From contig NZ_AP023272.1 of NCBI RefSeq assembly GCF_013426735.1, positions 1,284,501 to 1,348,500 of the forward strand: a stretch of 64,000 bases of DNA, in the 5' to 3' direction. The notes beneath the pieces are model-generated. The model was not told the origin of the DNA. It saw only the letters and a list, made by a program, of their open reading frames with translations, and searched no databases. A program made the position numbers and the translations under genes. Below are positions 17,087 to 25,550 of the stretch, in pieces (the stretch's first letter is position 1; each line of letters begins with the position of its first letter). The DNA is from Agrobacterium vitis (GTDB lineage: Bacteria; Pseudomonadota; Alphaproteobacteria; Rhizobiales; Rhizobiaceae).

Positions 17087-17494
17087 TCAGATGTTGGAAA
17101 CTTGGAGGGATGGCGATGCGGGTGAAGCTGCACTGCTGTTCTCGGGGTTCTGTTTGCAGTTGCGGCAAGCAGCCCAATGCTTGAGTTTGCCGGGATCACT
17201 GGTGGACATGGGGGCTGCGCAAAATTCGCCGCAGGCCTCTGGCGTGATTGCTTTGCGCAAATGGGGGCACCAGACACGACGGGCATAAAGCGCCATGACG
17301 GGACCGGCGATCTTGGCTTGCACCTTGTCGGTTCGGGCGCTGTATTTGCCAGCACATAGCAGCGAGATCGCGGTGCGTGACACGCCAAGTTCTCTGGCAA
17401 TGTCGGCCTTGGTGCGGTCCGGTTTCGCGGCCTCAGTCCGCAACACCTCCATCCATGCAGGATCGGCCAATCCCATCAGCTTCATTTGCTGCAT
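17087..17494 (-). CDS. Phage early regulator-like protein with HTH and Cys/His cluster
   Basis: A 135-residue protein. Residues about 28-50 (RTKADIARELGVSRTAISLLCAGKY) form a LacI/XRE-like helix-turn-helix. The C-terminal half has Cys and His residues spaced CPH, C..FC, H..AC..C, a possible zinc site. Such proteins occur between B and Gam in alphaproteobacterial Mu-like phages; function unknown. It overlaps the upstream gene by 13 bases. Confidence 0.65.
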   Translation of the reverse strand: MQQMKLMGLADPAWMEVLRTEAAKPDRTKADIARELGVSRTAISLLCAGKYSARTDKVQAKIAGPVMALYARRVWCPHLRKAITPEACGEFCAAPMSTSDPGKLKHWAACRNCKQNPENSSAASPASPSLQVSNI

Positions 17495-18078
17495 GGCACG
17501 TCCTCACGAAGATTGTAGTCGTGGAGCATTTTGGTTTTCGGGCGGTACACAGGCGCTTTTGCCCCGGTATCCTTCACAAGCCGAAATCGCTTATGGCCGC
17601 TGGACGTTAGCTTGGTGCCGCGCTGGCGAATGGGTAATTCGACCACGTAACCGGCACTTTTCAGGCGGCGCACATACCACCGGGCATTGTTGTCTGCGTC
17701 TTTGTCTTCTGCCGTGGCCGCAACCATCACAATGTCACCGATTGTGAAGTTGCCACCCATGCGCATGGCGGTCCAAACCCGTTGGCGGAATGTGTCGAAT
17801 ACGGGTTTACGAACACTCGCCGTGTCAGGACGGATCGGGCCACCTTTCAGGATCTCGCCACGGGCGGCAGCATCCACTCCCGCAGGCGTCAATTGATAGC
17901 AGCCCTTTTCGATCCGCTCGACATAGCCGCGCATGATGAGCCTGAAAGCTCCGTCCGAAATCTGCCCTCGGTCCAGCGACAGAGTGGCGTCCAGTTCGTC
18001 AATGGTTTTGCATGAACCGTCAGCAAGGCAATGCAGGAGGGTTGTCGGCAATGTGCCGTTTTCAAGCCGCACAGTCAT
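17482..18078 (-). CDS. Phage early protein with winged-helix-like region, unknown function
   Basis: A 198-residue protein starting MTVRLENGTL. Residues about 20-70 (DELDATLSLDRGQISDGAFRLIMRGYVERIEKGCYQLTPAG) have a winged-helix pattern, and residues about 105-165 a second one (IGDIVMVAATA, NARWYVRRLKSAGYV). Its ATG overlaps the MuB stop by one base. Likely a DNA-binding accessory factor of replication or transposition; that role is inferred from place. Confidence 0.65.
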   Translation of the reverse strand: MTVRLENGTLPTTLLHCLADGSCKTIDELDATLSLDRGQISDGAFRLIMRGYVERIEKGCYQLTPAGVDAAARGEILKGGPIRPDTASVRKPVFDTFRQRVWTAMRMGGNFTIGDIVMVAATAEDKDADNNARWYVRRLKSAGYVVELPIRQRGTKLTSSGHKRFRLVKDTGAKAPVYRPKTKMLHDYNLREDVPCSK

Positions 18079-18845
18079 CACAGCACCTCAGGCACCATGA
18101 TGGACTGGCCGTTGTGGCGGTCCTTTATGATCGCCATGCCCGCCATGTCGGCCATGCTAACGCCCTGATCGCCGGGCTCCATGCGCAAGCCGAACCGTTC
18201 GATATTAGCAATGGCTTCCAGCACTTCCCGGTTATAGCCTTGGGAGACCTTGAACACGAAACCGGCCAGATCGTCGGCAACCTTGACCTCACAACGCTGG
18301 TCGATCAGCGTTTTAACATCGGAAAGGTTTGCCTTTTCGAACCGGACTTTCTGGCTGACACGCGAGGACACCTGCGGAAAGCGGGTCAGGTGATCGTTGA
18401 CCTTGCCCATGCCGACAAGAATGATCGGCAGCTCGATAATGTCGGAAATGTCGCGGACTGTTTCGAGGATGGTTTCCTTCTTGCTGATATGGTCGGCCTC
18501 GTCGATGACGAGCGCAAAGTTGCGTCGGGCCATGGCAGCGGCATTGTTGCGCATTGCCAGCTCTTCAATGACCTTCTGGAACTTCTTCTGGAATGAGTGC
18601 GGTGGATTGGCGCGAAGCTCTTCGAGCAATTCGTTCATGAACCATGATGCGGTCCACTCTTTCTTGGCCCGCAGATAAATCGCGCCATTGTGCGCGACCC
18701 AATGCTTGAGCGTGGTGGTTTTGCCCAAGCCGGGCAGGCCATCGACAACAGCAAGGCAGGCCTCCTGCGCACCGCGCTGCTCAAGCGCGGCAAGGGCAGA
18801 TTGAAACCGTTTCACGTTGCTGGTCTCGACAAAAACATTCTTCAT
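18078..18845 (-). CDS. Transposition target protein B (MuB-like AAA+ ATPase)
   Basis: A 255-residue protein with Walker A GLPGLGKTT (about 36-44), Walker B FALVIDEAD (about 107-115) and sensor residue region LPIILVGMG. MuB-type ATPases coat target DNA, activate the transposase and give target immunity. The N-terminal region is shorter than in Mu (312 residues), as in TniB-type relatives. It lies after the transposase genes. Confidence 0.9.
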   Translation of the reverse strand: MKNVFVETSNVKRFQSALAALEQRGAQEACLAVVDGLPGLGKTTTLKHWVAHNGAIYLRAKKEWTASWFMNELLEELRANPPHSFQKKFQKVIEELAMRNNAAAMARRNFALVIDEADHISKKETILETVRDISDIIELPIILVGMGKVNDHLTRFPQVSSRVSQKVRFEKANLSDVKTLIDQRCEVKVADDLAGFVFKVSQGYNREVLEAIANIERFGLRMEPGDQGVSMADMAGMAIIKDRHNGQSIMVPEVL

Positions 18846-18872
18846 GCGTATTTTCCTTGGTGTTGACGACTG

Positions 18873-19289
18873 TCAGGCAGCGGCGCGGATGAGGTTTCGA
18901 AGCGCGTCCAGGTCGATGCCTGACAGTCGGAGAAGTTCAATTGAGCCGGGGCGTTGAAGCGCCGATCTCAAGACGCGAACGTGGGTACTGGTGACTTGGT
19001 CGGGATGTTCGAGCGCCCATGCGGCAAGCTCTTCATCCGTTGCAAAGCCCCGCTTGCGAGGTTGCTCACTCGCTACCGGCGGGATTTGAGAGATTTCCTG
19101 TCCATCACTGACAACCAACGTCGGGCCAGTGGCTACAGGCTCCGGTGTCACGTCGATTGTCTTCAAGGGGACTTGAGCCGTGGCTTCCAGATAGCGGGCT
19201 GGTGACAACTCCGCTTCGACTTCAGCCAGATGGTCGTTAAGGCGGCGGGCGCGAGACGCTGCCCGCTTCTCGAAGGTCGTTCTTTTCAT
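18873..19289 (-). CDS. Small protein between transposase and MuB, possible split-off MuA C-terminal region
   Basis: A 138-residue protein whose start overlaps the transposase 3' end by 53 bases in another frame. It has a basic N-terminal helix (KRTTFEKRAASRARRLNDHL), a Pro/Val-rich linker and a C-terminal helical part (DEELAAWALEHPDQVT then LRLSGIDLDALRNLI). MuA has about 130 more C-terminal residues than the transposase here, including the B-interacting domain, so this protein may supply that function in trans or by frameshifting. Inference only. Confidence 0.6.
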   Translation of the reverse strand: MKRTTFEKRAASRARRLNDHLAEVEAELSPARYLEATAQVPLKTIDVTPEPVATGPTLVVSDGQEISQIPPVASEQPRKRGFATDEELAAWALEHPDQVTSTHVRVLRSALQRPGSIELLRLSGIDLDALRNLIRAAA

Positions 19290-20754
19290 GCTCTAGAACC
19301 GGCACGATCTCGAAGCCCGTGGAGACATGATATTCCCACATCTGGTTCGGGGACATCTTGCCCGGCAATGACGAATGCGGCTTGGCATTGTAGGAAGCCA
19401 CGGCATTGACGCAGGCCGTTAGGAAATCCTGCCAAGTGGGCAAGCGGCTGGATGCGCCGAATTGCTTGATGTCTTTACGGGTGGTTTTGAAAGTCTTTTG
19501 CCGGGCCTGCCTGTCCATATCCGCGCCGATATAGGTCTCGAATTCCTTCGATAGCGGGTTCCAGACCGAACCATTGAAGCGTTCGATAATGCCTCTGGCT
19601 TGCGAGTTTTGTGGCAGCGAGTGAAGCTTGGTGATGCCCAAACGTTCGGTGACACCCGTTAGCTCGTTGTCGAGAACGTCATTTTTAAAGCCCGGTCCAC
19701 GATCCACGTAAAAGATCGCCGGAATGCCGTTCTGTTCGCAGGCATAGCGGAGCGCATCGACGACGCCGATGGTGTTTTCCGCAAGACCAAAGGAGAACCC
19801 AACACATTTCCGGGTCGCAACGTCCACGATGCTGGTGATTTCTGGACGGAATGGCTGACCGTGGATCGGATGGGCAATCTCGGCGTCAAATGTCTTGCCG
19901 TCAGCTGTGTAAACGCAACCGGGCAACAGATCAGCGGTGGAGCGCATCGTGAAAGCCATTCGGCTCTTCAGCGTCAAAGATCCCTCGCGGCCACGATGCT
20001 TTTCGACATTGCCAAGCCGCGCCATCAACCGGCGAACCTGATCGTAGTTCGGTGGCATGATATGCGATGGCAGCGCCTTGCAATAATTTTCTAACGCATC
20101 GGTTAGGCAGGGCTTGGTCGGCTGGGCATAAAACCGCAGGAACTGCCAGAACCATGACGGCACTTCCTGCTTTTCCTTAGTGGGCAAAGGGGCAAGAGAA
20201 CCAAGGCCGACCGTATCGCGCAGCTTGAACCACTCGTACAAGGTGGCACGGCTGACCACCGCCTTTCCCGATGTCCGATCATTGGCGGTAATCAGAATGG
20301 TTTCCGAAACATCAAGCGCGGCTGGATCGGCGAGAAAAGAATAAATGGCTTGGCGTAGGGACAGACCGGAAATGATCTGATGCATTTCGATTGCCGACAA
20401 AATCGCCGAACGGGCATTCATAACATCGCGCTGACGGGCCGATAGGGTGGCTGTGGAGAGTTTTTCTCTGGCGGTCACCTCTTTGGACTTCGTTGCCTGT
20501 TGGCTAGCTGTCACCAGTTCACGGACGCGTTCGCCGTGCAAAGCAGCCTGTAATGCTTCGGGTAGAAGCGAGATATGAAATTCAAATCCACCGCCGCCTT
20601 CGCGGCCTGCACGCTTGCGGCAAAGATCGTCTGAGAGGCTTTTCCAATCATGACGATCAATATGGTCCTGCACGCCCCGCTTTGTATGCGGAAGCGCCCG
20701 AAGCTTTAGGCGTACACCAGCGTCGGCTATTTCTTTAGCTGTTAGGAAGGTCAT
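19237..20754 (-). CDS. MuA-like DDE transposase
   Basis: A 505-residue protein from an ATG at 20754 (GGAGG upstream). The N-terminus resembles the Mu end-binding winged-helix region (LTAKEIADAGVRLKLRALPHTKRG). The RNase H core carries aspartates in YTADGKTFDAE (near 290) and FYVDRGPGF (near 350) and the glutamate in QARGIIERFNG. It catalyses integration and replicative transposition. It is about 160 residues shorter than MuA (663), mainly at the C-terminus; compare the neighbouring 138-aa gene. Confidence 0.9.
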   Translation of the reverse strand: MTFLTAKEIADAGVRLKLRALPHTKRGVQDHIDRHDWKSLSDDLCRKRAGREGGGGFEFHISLLPEALQAALHGERVRELVTASQQATKSKEVTAREKLSTATLSARQRDVMNARSAILSAIEMHQIISGLSLRQAIYSFLADPAALDVSETILITANDRTSGKAVVSRATLYEWFKLRDTVGLGSLAPLPTKEKQEVPSWFWQFLRFYAQPTKPCLTDALENYCKALPSHIMPPNYDQVRRLMARLGNVEKHRGREGSLTLKSRMAFTMRSTADLLPGCVYTADGKTFDAEIAHPIHGQPFRPEITSIVDVATRKCVGFSFGLAENTIGVVDALRYACEQNGIPAIFYVDRGPGFKNDVLDNELTGVTERLGITKLHSLPQNSQARGIIERFNGSVWNPLSKEFETYIGADMDRQARQKTFKTTRKDIKQFGASSRLPTWQDFLTACVNAVASYNAKPHSSLPGKMSPNQMWEYHVSTGFEIVPVLEHEKNDLREAGSVSRPPP

Positions 20755-21212
20755 TTGAGCAACCCTCCTACGCGGCCCCGCAGCGCGGCGCGTTGCCGTT
20801 CCAGCTCGGCAAGGCGCTCCTCTGTCTGCCAAAGGCGGATTACCTCCGCATACCTCGAGGGTACCGCAACGAAACCGGCGAAATCGGAGACAAAATTGAG
20901 CAACTCATGACAGCCGGTCACGTCGACAAGAGCTATGAAGCGCTCAAGAGTGATCTTTTGATCGCGGCGCGCTGGCGAAGCGTAGCAATCGAGCATGTTT
21001 TCGGTCACTTTTTGAGAGAGATAGTCAGACATCTCCGCCGCGATCTCAGCGCGGGTTTTTCCGCTGAGAGTCATGGCCTCAGACAGGACGCGAGAAATCT
21101 TCACGTCAAGCGTACCGCCTTTGGACACATCAGGAGCAAAGACTGGCGCGACTTCCGGTGGCGTGTAATCGCGAAAAAGGTCCAGCGTGTGCGGATCGCT
21201 GCGCTTCGTCAT
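20751..21212 (-). CDS. Early phage protein ahead of transposase, unknown function
   Basis: A 153-residue protein starting MTKRSDPHTLDLF. The middle (SRVLSEAMTLSGKTRAEIAAEMSDYLSQKVTENML) looks like a helix-turn-helix, and the C-terminus is a charged helix (EERLAELERQRAALRGRV). Genes of this type precede the transposase in several alphaproteobacterial Mu-like phages. The ATG at 21212 is two bases past the upstream stop; the 3' end overlaps the transposase start by 4. Confidence 0.65.
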   Translation of the reverse strand: MTKRSDPHTLDLFRDYTPPEVAPVFAPDVSKGGTLDVKISRVLSEAMTLSGKTRAEIAAEMSDYLSQKVTENMLDCYASPARRDQKITLERFIALVDVTGCHELLNFVSDFAGFVAVPSRYAEVIRLWQTEERLAELERQRAALRGRVGGLLK

Positions 21213-21214
21213 GA

Positions 21215-21577
21215 TCAAATGCAGCCCTGACGTCGAGAAGCGCGGGCATAAATGGCTTTGTGCGCCAGCAGCGCAAACTTGGTATGCCGGTTTAGATGGC
21301 TCTTTCGATCATCGACGATTTGCTCGTTGATCGGACTGACCGATTCCTGTCTGGAAATCGCGAATGCCAGGGCGGCGGCCCAATCTGCGTCGAGGCTTCG
21401 GGCTAGATTGGCAGGAATGTCAATTTCAGAAAGGCACAGGAGGGAGACCGAAGGAATGCTGGAAGCCTCCGGAGCGTTTGCTGCCGTCGCCCACGCTGAC
21501 GCGGGAGCTGTGGCTATATCGGTTGGACTGGATATTTCTCCAGCCGCATTCTTCATTGCTGACACGCAGGCCGTCAT
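21215..21577 (-). CDS. Early phage protein, unknown function
   Basis: A 120-residue protein with an Ala/Ser-rich N-terminus and a more ordered C-terminal half (AAALAFAISRQESVSPINEQIVDD). It starts in an ATGA overlap with ner. It shows no recognisable motif. Confidence 0.55.
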   Translation of the reverse strand: MTACVSAMKNAAGEISSPTDIATAPASAWATAANAPEASSIPSVSLLCLSEIDIPANLARSLDADWAAALAFAISRQESVSPINEQIVDDRKSHLNRHTKFALLAHKAIYARASRRQGCI

Positions 21578-21870
21578 GCCGCCACCCGCTTGTCAACAGC
21601 AGCATTAGATTTCTGACTTTCTAACGGCCCATGTTTCTTGCTATCGTACACACGAGTTTTGGTTTTGGGATATCGGTTCGGCCAAAGGGTTTCGACCTTC
21701 TGCCCAATGAAGTCAGCGACGATCTGTTCGTTGATGGCGTTGGGACGCTTCCAGATGTGACGGAAGCTGGCGGGGTTGCGACCGTTGCGGAGTGCGAATT
21801 GTTCGAGCGTCATGCCACGCTCTTGGATCTCGCAAAGTATCCGCTTCGGGGTCCAATTGATGGCACCCAT
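21574..21870 (-). CDS. ner: Ner-like DNA-binding protein
   Basis: A 98-residue protein starting MGAINWTPKRI with AGGAG eight bases upstream. The helix-turn-helix reads ILCEIQERGMTLEQFALRNG followed by ASFRHIWKRPN, the Ner/Nlp (SfsB) pattern, then IADFIG-like WPNRYP. Ner of Mu represses the early promoter and repressor gene after induction. It is the first gene of the leftward early operon, opposite the plus-strand repressor. Confidence 0.87.
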   Translation of the reverse strand: MGAINWTPKRILCEIQERGMTLEQFALRNGRNPASFRHIWKRPNAINEQIVADFIGQKVETLWPNRYPKTKTRVYDSKKHGPLESQKSNAAVDKRVAA

Positions 21871-21889
21871 AGCTATTACTCCTAGCAAG

Positions 21890-21914
21890 AGCGGACGCAG
21901 CAACGTCCGCTTTT
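21890..21914 (+). terminator. Hairpin with T-tract in the ner leader
   Basis: Perfect 8-bp arms AGCGGACG and CGTCCGCT flank CAGCAA, followed on the plus strand by TTTT. It would stop plus-strand transcripts arriving from the early operon before they reach the repressor. On the minus strand it forms a stem just upstream of the ner ribosome binding site. Confidence 0.55.
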
Positions 21915-21973
21915 TGTTGGTAGTTTGGTAACATTCGCGGCCTGCCGAAGCGGGCTGCTAAAACTATGGATAG

Positions 21974-22009
21974 ACCACAATTGCGTAATCATCAATACGC
22001 AATTGTGGT
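21974..22009. promoter_or_regulatory. Phage operator: perfect 14-bp inverted repeat
   Basis: ACCACAATTGCGTA at 21974-21987 is repeated inverted at 21996-22009 with an 8-base spacer. It lies between the divergent ner and repressor genes, 16 bases before the repressor start, the expected place of the lytic/lysogenic operator. Each arm contains the palindrome CAATTG. Confidence 0.75.
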
Positions 22010-22024
22010 TCTAGGTGTGGATAT

Positions 22025-22393
22025 TTGGCGAAAAGCGAGAGCGAGCCGAAAACGGATCTTGGCGCTAGGATTCGGGATGTTCGAAGGAAATTGGGAGACC
22101 CTGATCGGTCGGAGTTTGCTGATAGCCTTGGCATCAGCAAGAACACGCTTGCCTATTACGAGCGCGGCGAAAGAACACCTGACGCTTCTACGCTCGCCGT
22201 CTACCACGAAAGATTCGGGGTAAATCTCAATTGGCTTACGACAGGCAAGGGCGAGACGTTTACGTTATCGAGCGAAGACTTGAGCGAAAACGACGCTCAA
22301 CTCTTACGCGACTTCCGCCAGCTGCCTGAAAATCGGCAGCTGGACATAATGGAAATCACACAAATGCATCTCAAGCGGATACAGCGTGGATAA
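22025..22393 (+). CDS. Phage repressor, XRE/CI-type
   Basis: A 122-residue protein starting at TTG after AGGTG. The helix-turn-helix reads RSEFADSLGISKNTLAYYERGERTPDASTLAVYHERF, typical of XRE/CI repressors, and the C-terminus is helical (QLLRDFRQLPENRQLDIMEI), likely for dimerisation. It is the only plus-strand gene of the phage early region and points towards the phage left end, as Mu c does. No LexA-type peptidase domain is present, so induction would not be by self-cleavage. Confidence 0.85.
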   Translation: MAKSESEPKTDLGARIRDVRRKLGDPDRSEFADSLGISKNTLAYYERGERTPDASTLAVYHERFGVNLNWLTTGKGETFTLSSEDLSENDAQLLRDFRQLPENRQLDIMEITQMHLKRIQRG

Positions 22394-22562
22394 GGAGCGG
22401 CATTCTGCGGCTCTCGTTTTCAAAGACATCTATCTGGATGTTTGGGCCGTAAATCTGCTTGACCGATGCCTCTAACTCATCGAGCGCTTTGGACATCCTA
22501 GATCGTACTTTAACATCCACTGATCCAACAGCCAAAAGCCCTAAAAATTCACGTCTGTTCAT
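22371..22562 (-). CDS. Small protein with twin-arginine-like N-terminus, doubtful
   Basis: A 63-residue frame from an ATG with GGGG six bases upstream. The N-terminus, NRREFLGLLAVG, looks like a Tat signal start, but there is no cleavage site or long hydrophobic core. The rest is a charged helix. It converges on the repressor with a 23-base overlap. It could be a lysogenic-conversion gene, or spurious. Confidence 0.35.
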   Translation of the reverse strand: MNRREFLGLLAVGSVDVKVRSRMSKALDELEASVKQIYGPNIQIDVFENESRRMPLLIHAVSA

Positions 22563-22700
22563 TGCTTGCCCCACACTAAACGCCCATAGAATACAACCAC
22601 ATGCGCTTGTGCAGGCCTATAAATCGCCTTCGGCCTTTGAAGTCAAAAGCTTTTATTTTTCAAACTGATATGCGTATATTCGAACTTAAAATTAGGACGG

Positions 22701-22830
22701 AAAATTACCCCCGAATACCGATGGTAAATGGTTGATTTTCACCTACCAAACTTTAAGTTTTTGAGCAGAAAAAAATTACCACCATTACATTAGCTTAATA
22801 TAAATTACCCCTTGGATTTGCGGGGTAAAA
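22701..22830. repeat. Repeated AAATTACC sites in AT-rich region near the phage left end
   Basis: AAAATTACCCCC (22701), AAAAATTACCACC (22771) and TAAATTACCCC (22801) are direct copies. GGGGTAAAA (22822) and GGTAAATGG (22723) are inverted, weaker ones. The region 22563-22830 is clearly more AT-rich than its surroundings and contains no convincing gene. The sites may bind the transposase or the nearby XRE regulator. Confidence 0.5.
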
Positions 22831-22953
22831 ATGGTCAAGCGCAAGCAGCTCTCATCACTGATATCATCGCTCAGTAATGACGAGCTGCAAATCGCCGATC
22901 TTATGGTTGGCTGTTATAAGTGTAAGCTGTTTGGCGTCTGCGAGACGCCGTCT

Positions 22954-23277
22954 TCATTCTTTGCAGCGCCAGATATAATGGCCGGATATCTCGCCCCCCG
23001 CCGCCATCTGGGCAATCGCGCTTAAAATCCGCCCTGTCGTCGCCAAAGCCTCGATCTCGTCCGGGGACATAAGCATGGTTGGCGGATCGCTTCGCAAGGC
23101 TTCCGGCGTAACGTCGAACACCCGAGCCACGGCATCAAGTGTTGACTGACGGGTAGGCCGTCCGCGCTCCAAGGCTGATATTGTCTGTACGGTTTTCCCG
23201 GTCGCCAACGCGAGATCGGCTTGCGTCATCTCAGCCGCCTTACGCCAAGCCCGCACTTTATATCTAAGAATGCCCAT
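22954..23277 (-). CDS. XRE-family transcriptional regulator
   Basis: A 107-residue protein with an N-terminal helix-turn-helix (EMTQADLALATGKTVQTISALERGRPTRQSTLDAVARVF). The C-terminal part is short. It is encoded opposite to the phage repressor, near the predicted phage terminus, and could be a second phage regulator or a host gene at the junction. A plus-strand 64-aa frame at 22831-23025 overlaps its 3' end and is less likely to be real. Confidence 0.75.
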   Translation of the reverse strand: MGILRYKVRAWRKAAEMTQADLALATGKTVQTISALERGRPTRQSTLDAVARVFDVTPEALRSDPPTMLMSPDEIEALATTGRILSAIAQMAAGGEISGHYIWRCKE

Positions 23278-23405
23278 TCCGCCGCCCGTCGCGCTACCCG
23301 TACAGGGATAAGCTATGTGTCGGTACGGCGGCTGAAACCACTGCCGTAGGGTTGCTGTGGTAACCGTTAGACAATCCTCAGGTGGTCAATTTCGTGTTTT
23401 TGGCG

Positions 23406-23531
23406 CTTCCCACCTTTCCTGCTGCATGGGCACGGCGTCCACCCGAAAATTCTCATGATTTTCAAAGGGGTGGCTAAGGTGAGAAGTTTAGAGCCGAGGT
23501 AGGAAGAGATTTCCCACCTTGGAAATCTTCA
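23406..23531. other. Candidate Mu-type left terminus with four related sites
   Basis: Four copies of a site close to CTTCCCACCTTNGC occur at 23406-23419, 23486-23472 (minus), 23506-23491 (minus) and 23510-23524. The last is followed six bases later by CA at 23530-23531, so on the phage strand the element would start TGAAGATTTCC with a transposase-type site immediately inside, as in Mu. The alternative is an operator array upstream of the XRE gene. The rest of 23278-23894 shows no convincing gene. Confidence 0.4.
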
Positions 23532-23843
23532 TCGCGCCGGGGCATCACCAAAAGGCGGATCCTAAACGCTCCATTTTACGAGATCAGGCCATACGCAATC
23601 GCGATTTTCCTTTTATCTTCAAAATGTTGTTCTCGTCAGCATGATTGACAGAACAATGCGTGAAAAATGCGCAAATCTGTCCAGAAGATTGCGCGATAAT
23701 TTGACCTTTAAGCCTGTCCATGTGCATTTCACCGCCCGGACCGTTGGGGCATGCAGCATAAGTTTATCGTTATTTTACGGTAGGTTGGACGGGAGCGCGT
23801 TTGGCTGGTTCATGTCCAGAAGGTAATACCCCCCTACAGTCGG

Positions 23844-23888
23844 CAAAATAAAACCAGCCATGACTGATATTTAAAGGTCTGGTTTTTT
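23844..23888 (-). terminator. Terminator-like stem downstream of tRNA-Met
   Basis: AAACCAG at 23851-23857 pairs with CTGGTTT at 23879-23885 across a 21-base loop. On the minus strand, past the tRNA 3' end, the stem is followed by a T-rich tract (TTTTATTTT). Confidence 0.45.
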
Positions 23889-23894
23889 GAAGAA

Positions 23895-23971
23895 TGGTAG
23901 CGGGAGGCGGACTTGAACCGCCGACCTTGGGGTTATGAATCCCACGCTCTAACCACCTGAGCTATCCCGCC
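23895..23971 (-). tRNA. tRNA-Met (CAT anticodon)
   Basis: Minus strand: 7-bp acceptor stem GGCGGGA with TCCCGCT (one G-T pair), D-loop with AGCTCAGGTGGTTAGAG, anticodon loop TTCATAA, T-arm GGCGG TTCAAGT CCGCC and an encoded CCA. The anticodon is CAT. The GGCGGGA/TCCCGCT acceptor suggests elongator Met; the lysidine-modified Ile2 tRNA has the same anticodon and is less likely. The anticodon stem has one A-C mismatch. Confidence 0.9.
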
Positions 23972-24129
23972 GCACCTCAAGGACTTTTGCTTGTCGAGAA
24001 AGCTGTCCGAAGCGATGGGCGGCTTATAAGGCGAGCGTCGTTGCAAAGTCAAGCAGGCAAAATGCAAAAAAGGACCGCTGGTCGCGGTCCTCTTGCAACA
24101 GGCGGATTTTACCTTGGGACAACAAGCGG

Positions 24130-25338
24130 TTAGGCGGCTTGTGCGCCCGCCAGAAGCGCCTTCAGGAAGGTCTCGGCTTCGGCCTGGCGTTCCGAGCGTT
24201 CGATAAAGCCGCCGCCATAGACGCGGGCGTCGGCGCCTTCGCCCGAATAGAGCACGCAGGCCTGGCCCGGCGCAACGCCAGCTTCCCCCATATCGAGGTC
24301 AACATAGATGCCGGTTTCATCGGCATGCAGATGGGCCGGAGCAGGGGGGCGGGTGGAGCGCACCTTGGCAAAACAGGCAAAACCGCCGCTTGCCTCATCC
24401 TCGATGGCGCGGTCGCCCAGCCAGTTGATGTCGCGCAGATAGACGCGGCGAGTTTCCAGCGCTTCACGCGGCCCGACGATCACCCGGCGCGAGCGGGCGT
24501 CCAGATAAACGACGTAAAGCGGCTCGCCGGTGGCAACGCCGAGGCCTTTGCGCTGGCCGATCGTATAGTGCAGGATGCCTTCATGCTGGCCCAGAACCCG
24601 GCCATCGAGATGGACGATATCGCCGCTCAATGCCGCGTTCGGCTTCAGCTTGTTGATGATATCGGCATATTTGCCTTGCGGCACGAAACAGATGTCCTGG
24701 CTGTCGGCTTTTTGAGCGACGACGAGGCCCATGTCCTCGGCCAGTTTGCGGGTCTCGGCCTTGGACAGGCCGCCCAGCGGAAAGCGCAGATAGTCGATCT
24801 GTTCCTGGGTGGTAGCAAACAGGAAATAGCTCTGATCGCGCTCGCTGTCGATGGGACGAAACAGGGCGCGATGGCCCGGATCGTTCGGCAGGGGCGTGGC
24901 GCGTGAACGGATATAATGGCCGGTCGCCAGCGCGTCGGCCCCAAGCTCGCGGGCGGTGGCCAGAAGATCGGCGAATTTGACCGTCTGGTTGCAGGCCACG
25001 CAGGGGATCGGCGTTTCACCGGCGATATAGCTGTCCATGAACGGATTGATCACGGTGTCGCGGAAACGCTGTTCGTAATCCAACACATAATGGGGAATGC
25101 CCAGCGTCTCACAGACCCGGCGCGCATCGTCGATATCCTGACCGGCGCAACAGGACCCCGCCCGATGCACGGCGGCACCATGATCGTAAAGCTGGAGGGT
25201 GATGCCCAGCACGTCATAGCCTTCGCGTTTCAACACTCCGGCCACGACAGAACTATCGACGCCGCCTGACATGGCGACGACAACGCGGGTATCTTCCGGT
25301 CTCTTGTCAAAATCCAGCGTATTCACGGGGCGCGTCAT
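24130..25338 (-). CDS. mnmA: tRNA-specific 2-thiouridylase MnmA
   Basis: A 402-residue enzyme that thiolates U34 of Glu, Gln and Lys tRNAs. The PP-loop [11 protein letters not shown] is near residue 25, the catalytic Cys is in TPIPCVACN, and the second, persulfide-forming Cys is in [12 protein letters not shown]. The C-terminal beta-barrel contains [16 protein letters not shown]. It has the normal length for alphaproteobacteria. It is apparently monocistronic, downstream of an unrelated 210-base gap. Confidence 0.96.
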   Translation of the reverse strand: MTRPVNTLDFDKRPEDTRVVVAMSGGVDSSVVAGVLKREGYDVLGITLQLYDHGAAVHRAGSCCAGQDIDDARRVCETLGIPHYVLDYEQRFRDTVINPFMDSYIAGETPIPCVACNQTVKFADLLATARELGADALATGHYIRSRATPLPNDPGHRALFRPIDSERDQSYFLFATTQEQIDYLRFPLGGLSKAETRKLAEDMGLVVAQKADSQDICFVPQGKYADIINKLKPNAALSGDIVHLDGRVLGQHEGILHYTIGQRKGLGVATGEPLYVVYLDARSRRVIVGPREALETRRVYLRDINWLGDRAIEDEASGGFACFAKVRSTRPPAPAHLHADETGIYVDLDMGEAGVAPGQACVLYSGEGADARVYGGGFIERSERQAEAETFLKALLAGAQAA

Positions 25339-25550
25339 TTCTCAAATGTCTGCGAGAAGACCGTTCTCGGCTGCTGCGGGCGGGCCTTGAGCAACGCCAT
25401 GGGCAGGAAGAAGCGGGTCATTCACAATGCAGCTTGCACGATGCAGCTTGGCTTATCATTCTATCAGCCAATTCCCGCCCGATATAGAAACAATTGGCCG
25501 CGCAATCAAGACCGGTGTTTCCGTGTCCGTTATGGTGGTGCTTTTGCCGC

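Larger units (their letters stand above)
1..23531 (-). mobile_element. Mu-like transposable prophage, cut by the left window edge
   Basis: Gene order on the minus strand follows phage Mu: repressor, ner, transposase A, ATPase B, Gam, GemA, Mor, lysis genes, terminase, portal, MuF, gpG, protease, capsid, gp36, gp37. Most early genes overlap by 4 bases. Tail genes should continue left of position 1. The right boundary at 23531 is an inference from a CA dinucleotide beside repeated sites and could be wrong by several hundred bases; the second terminus and the target duplication are outside the window. An AT-rich cargo unit at about 3.95-7.7 kb interrupts the late region. Confidence 0.85.

Noticed and set aside
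22831..23025. 64-aa plus-strand frame with GGGG upstream of ATG
   Set aside because: Overlaps the 3' end of the XRE gene and has no recognisable domain. It stays a weak possibility, since it follows the repeat array.
23641..23826. 61-aa plus-strand frame between prophage and tRNA
   Set aside because: No ribosome site and no family resemblance; spacer-like composition.
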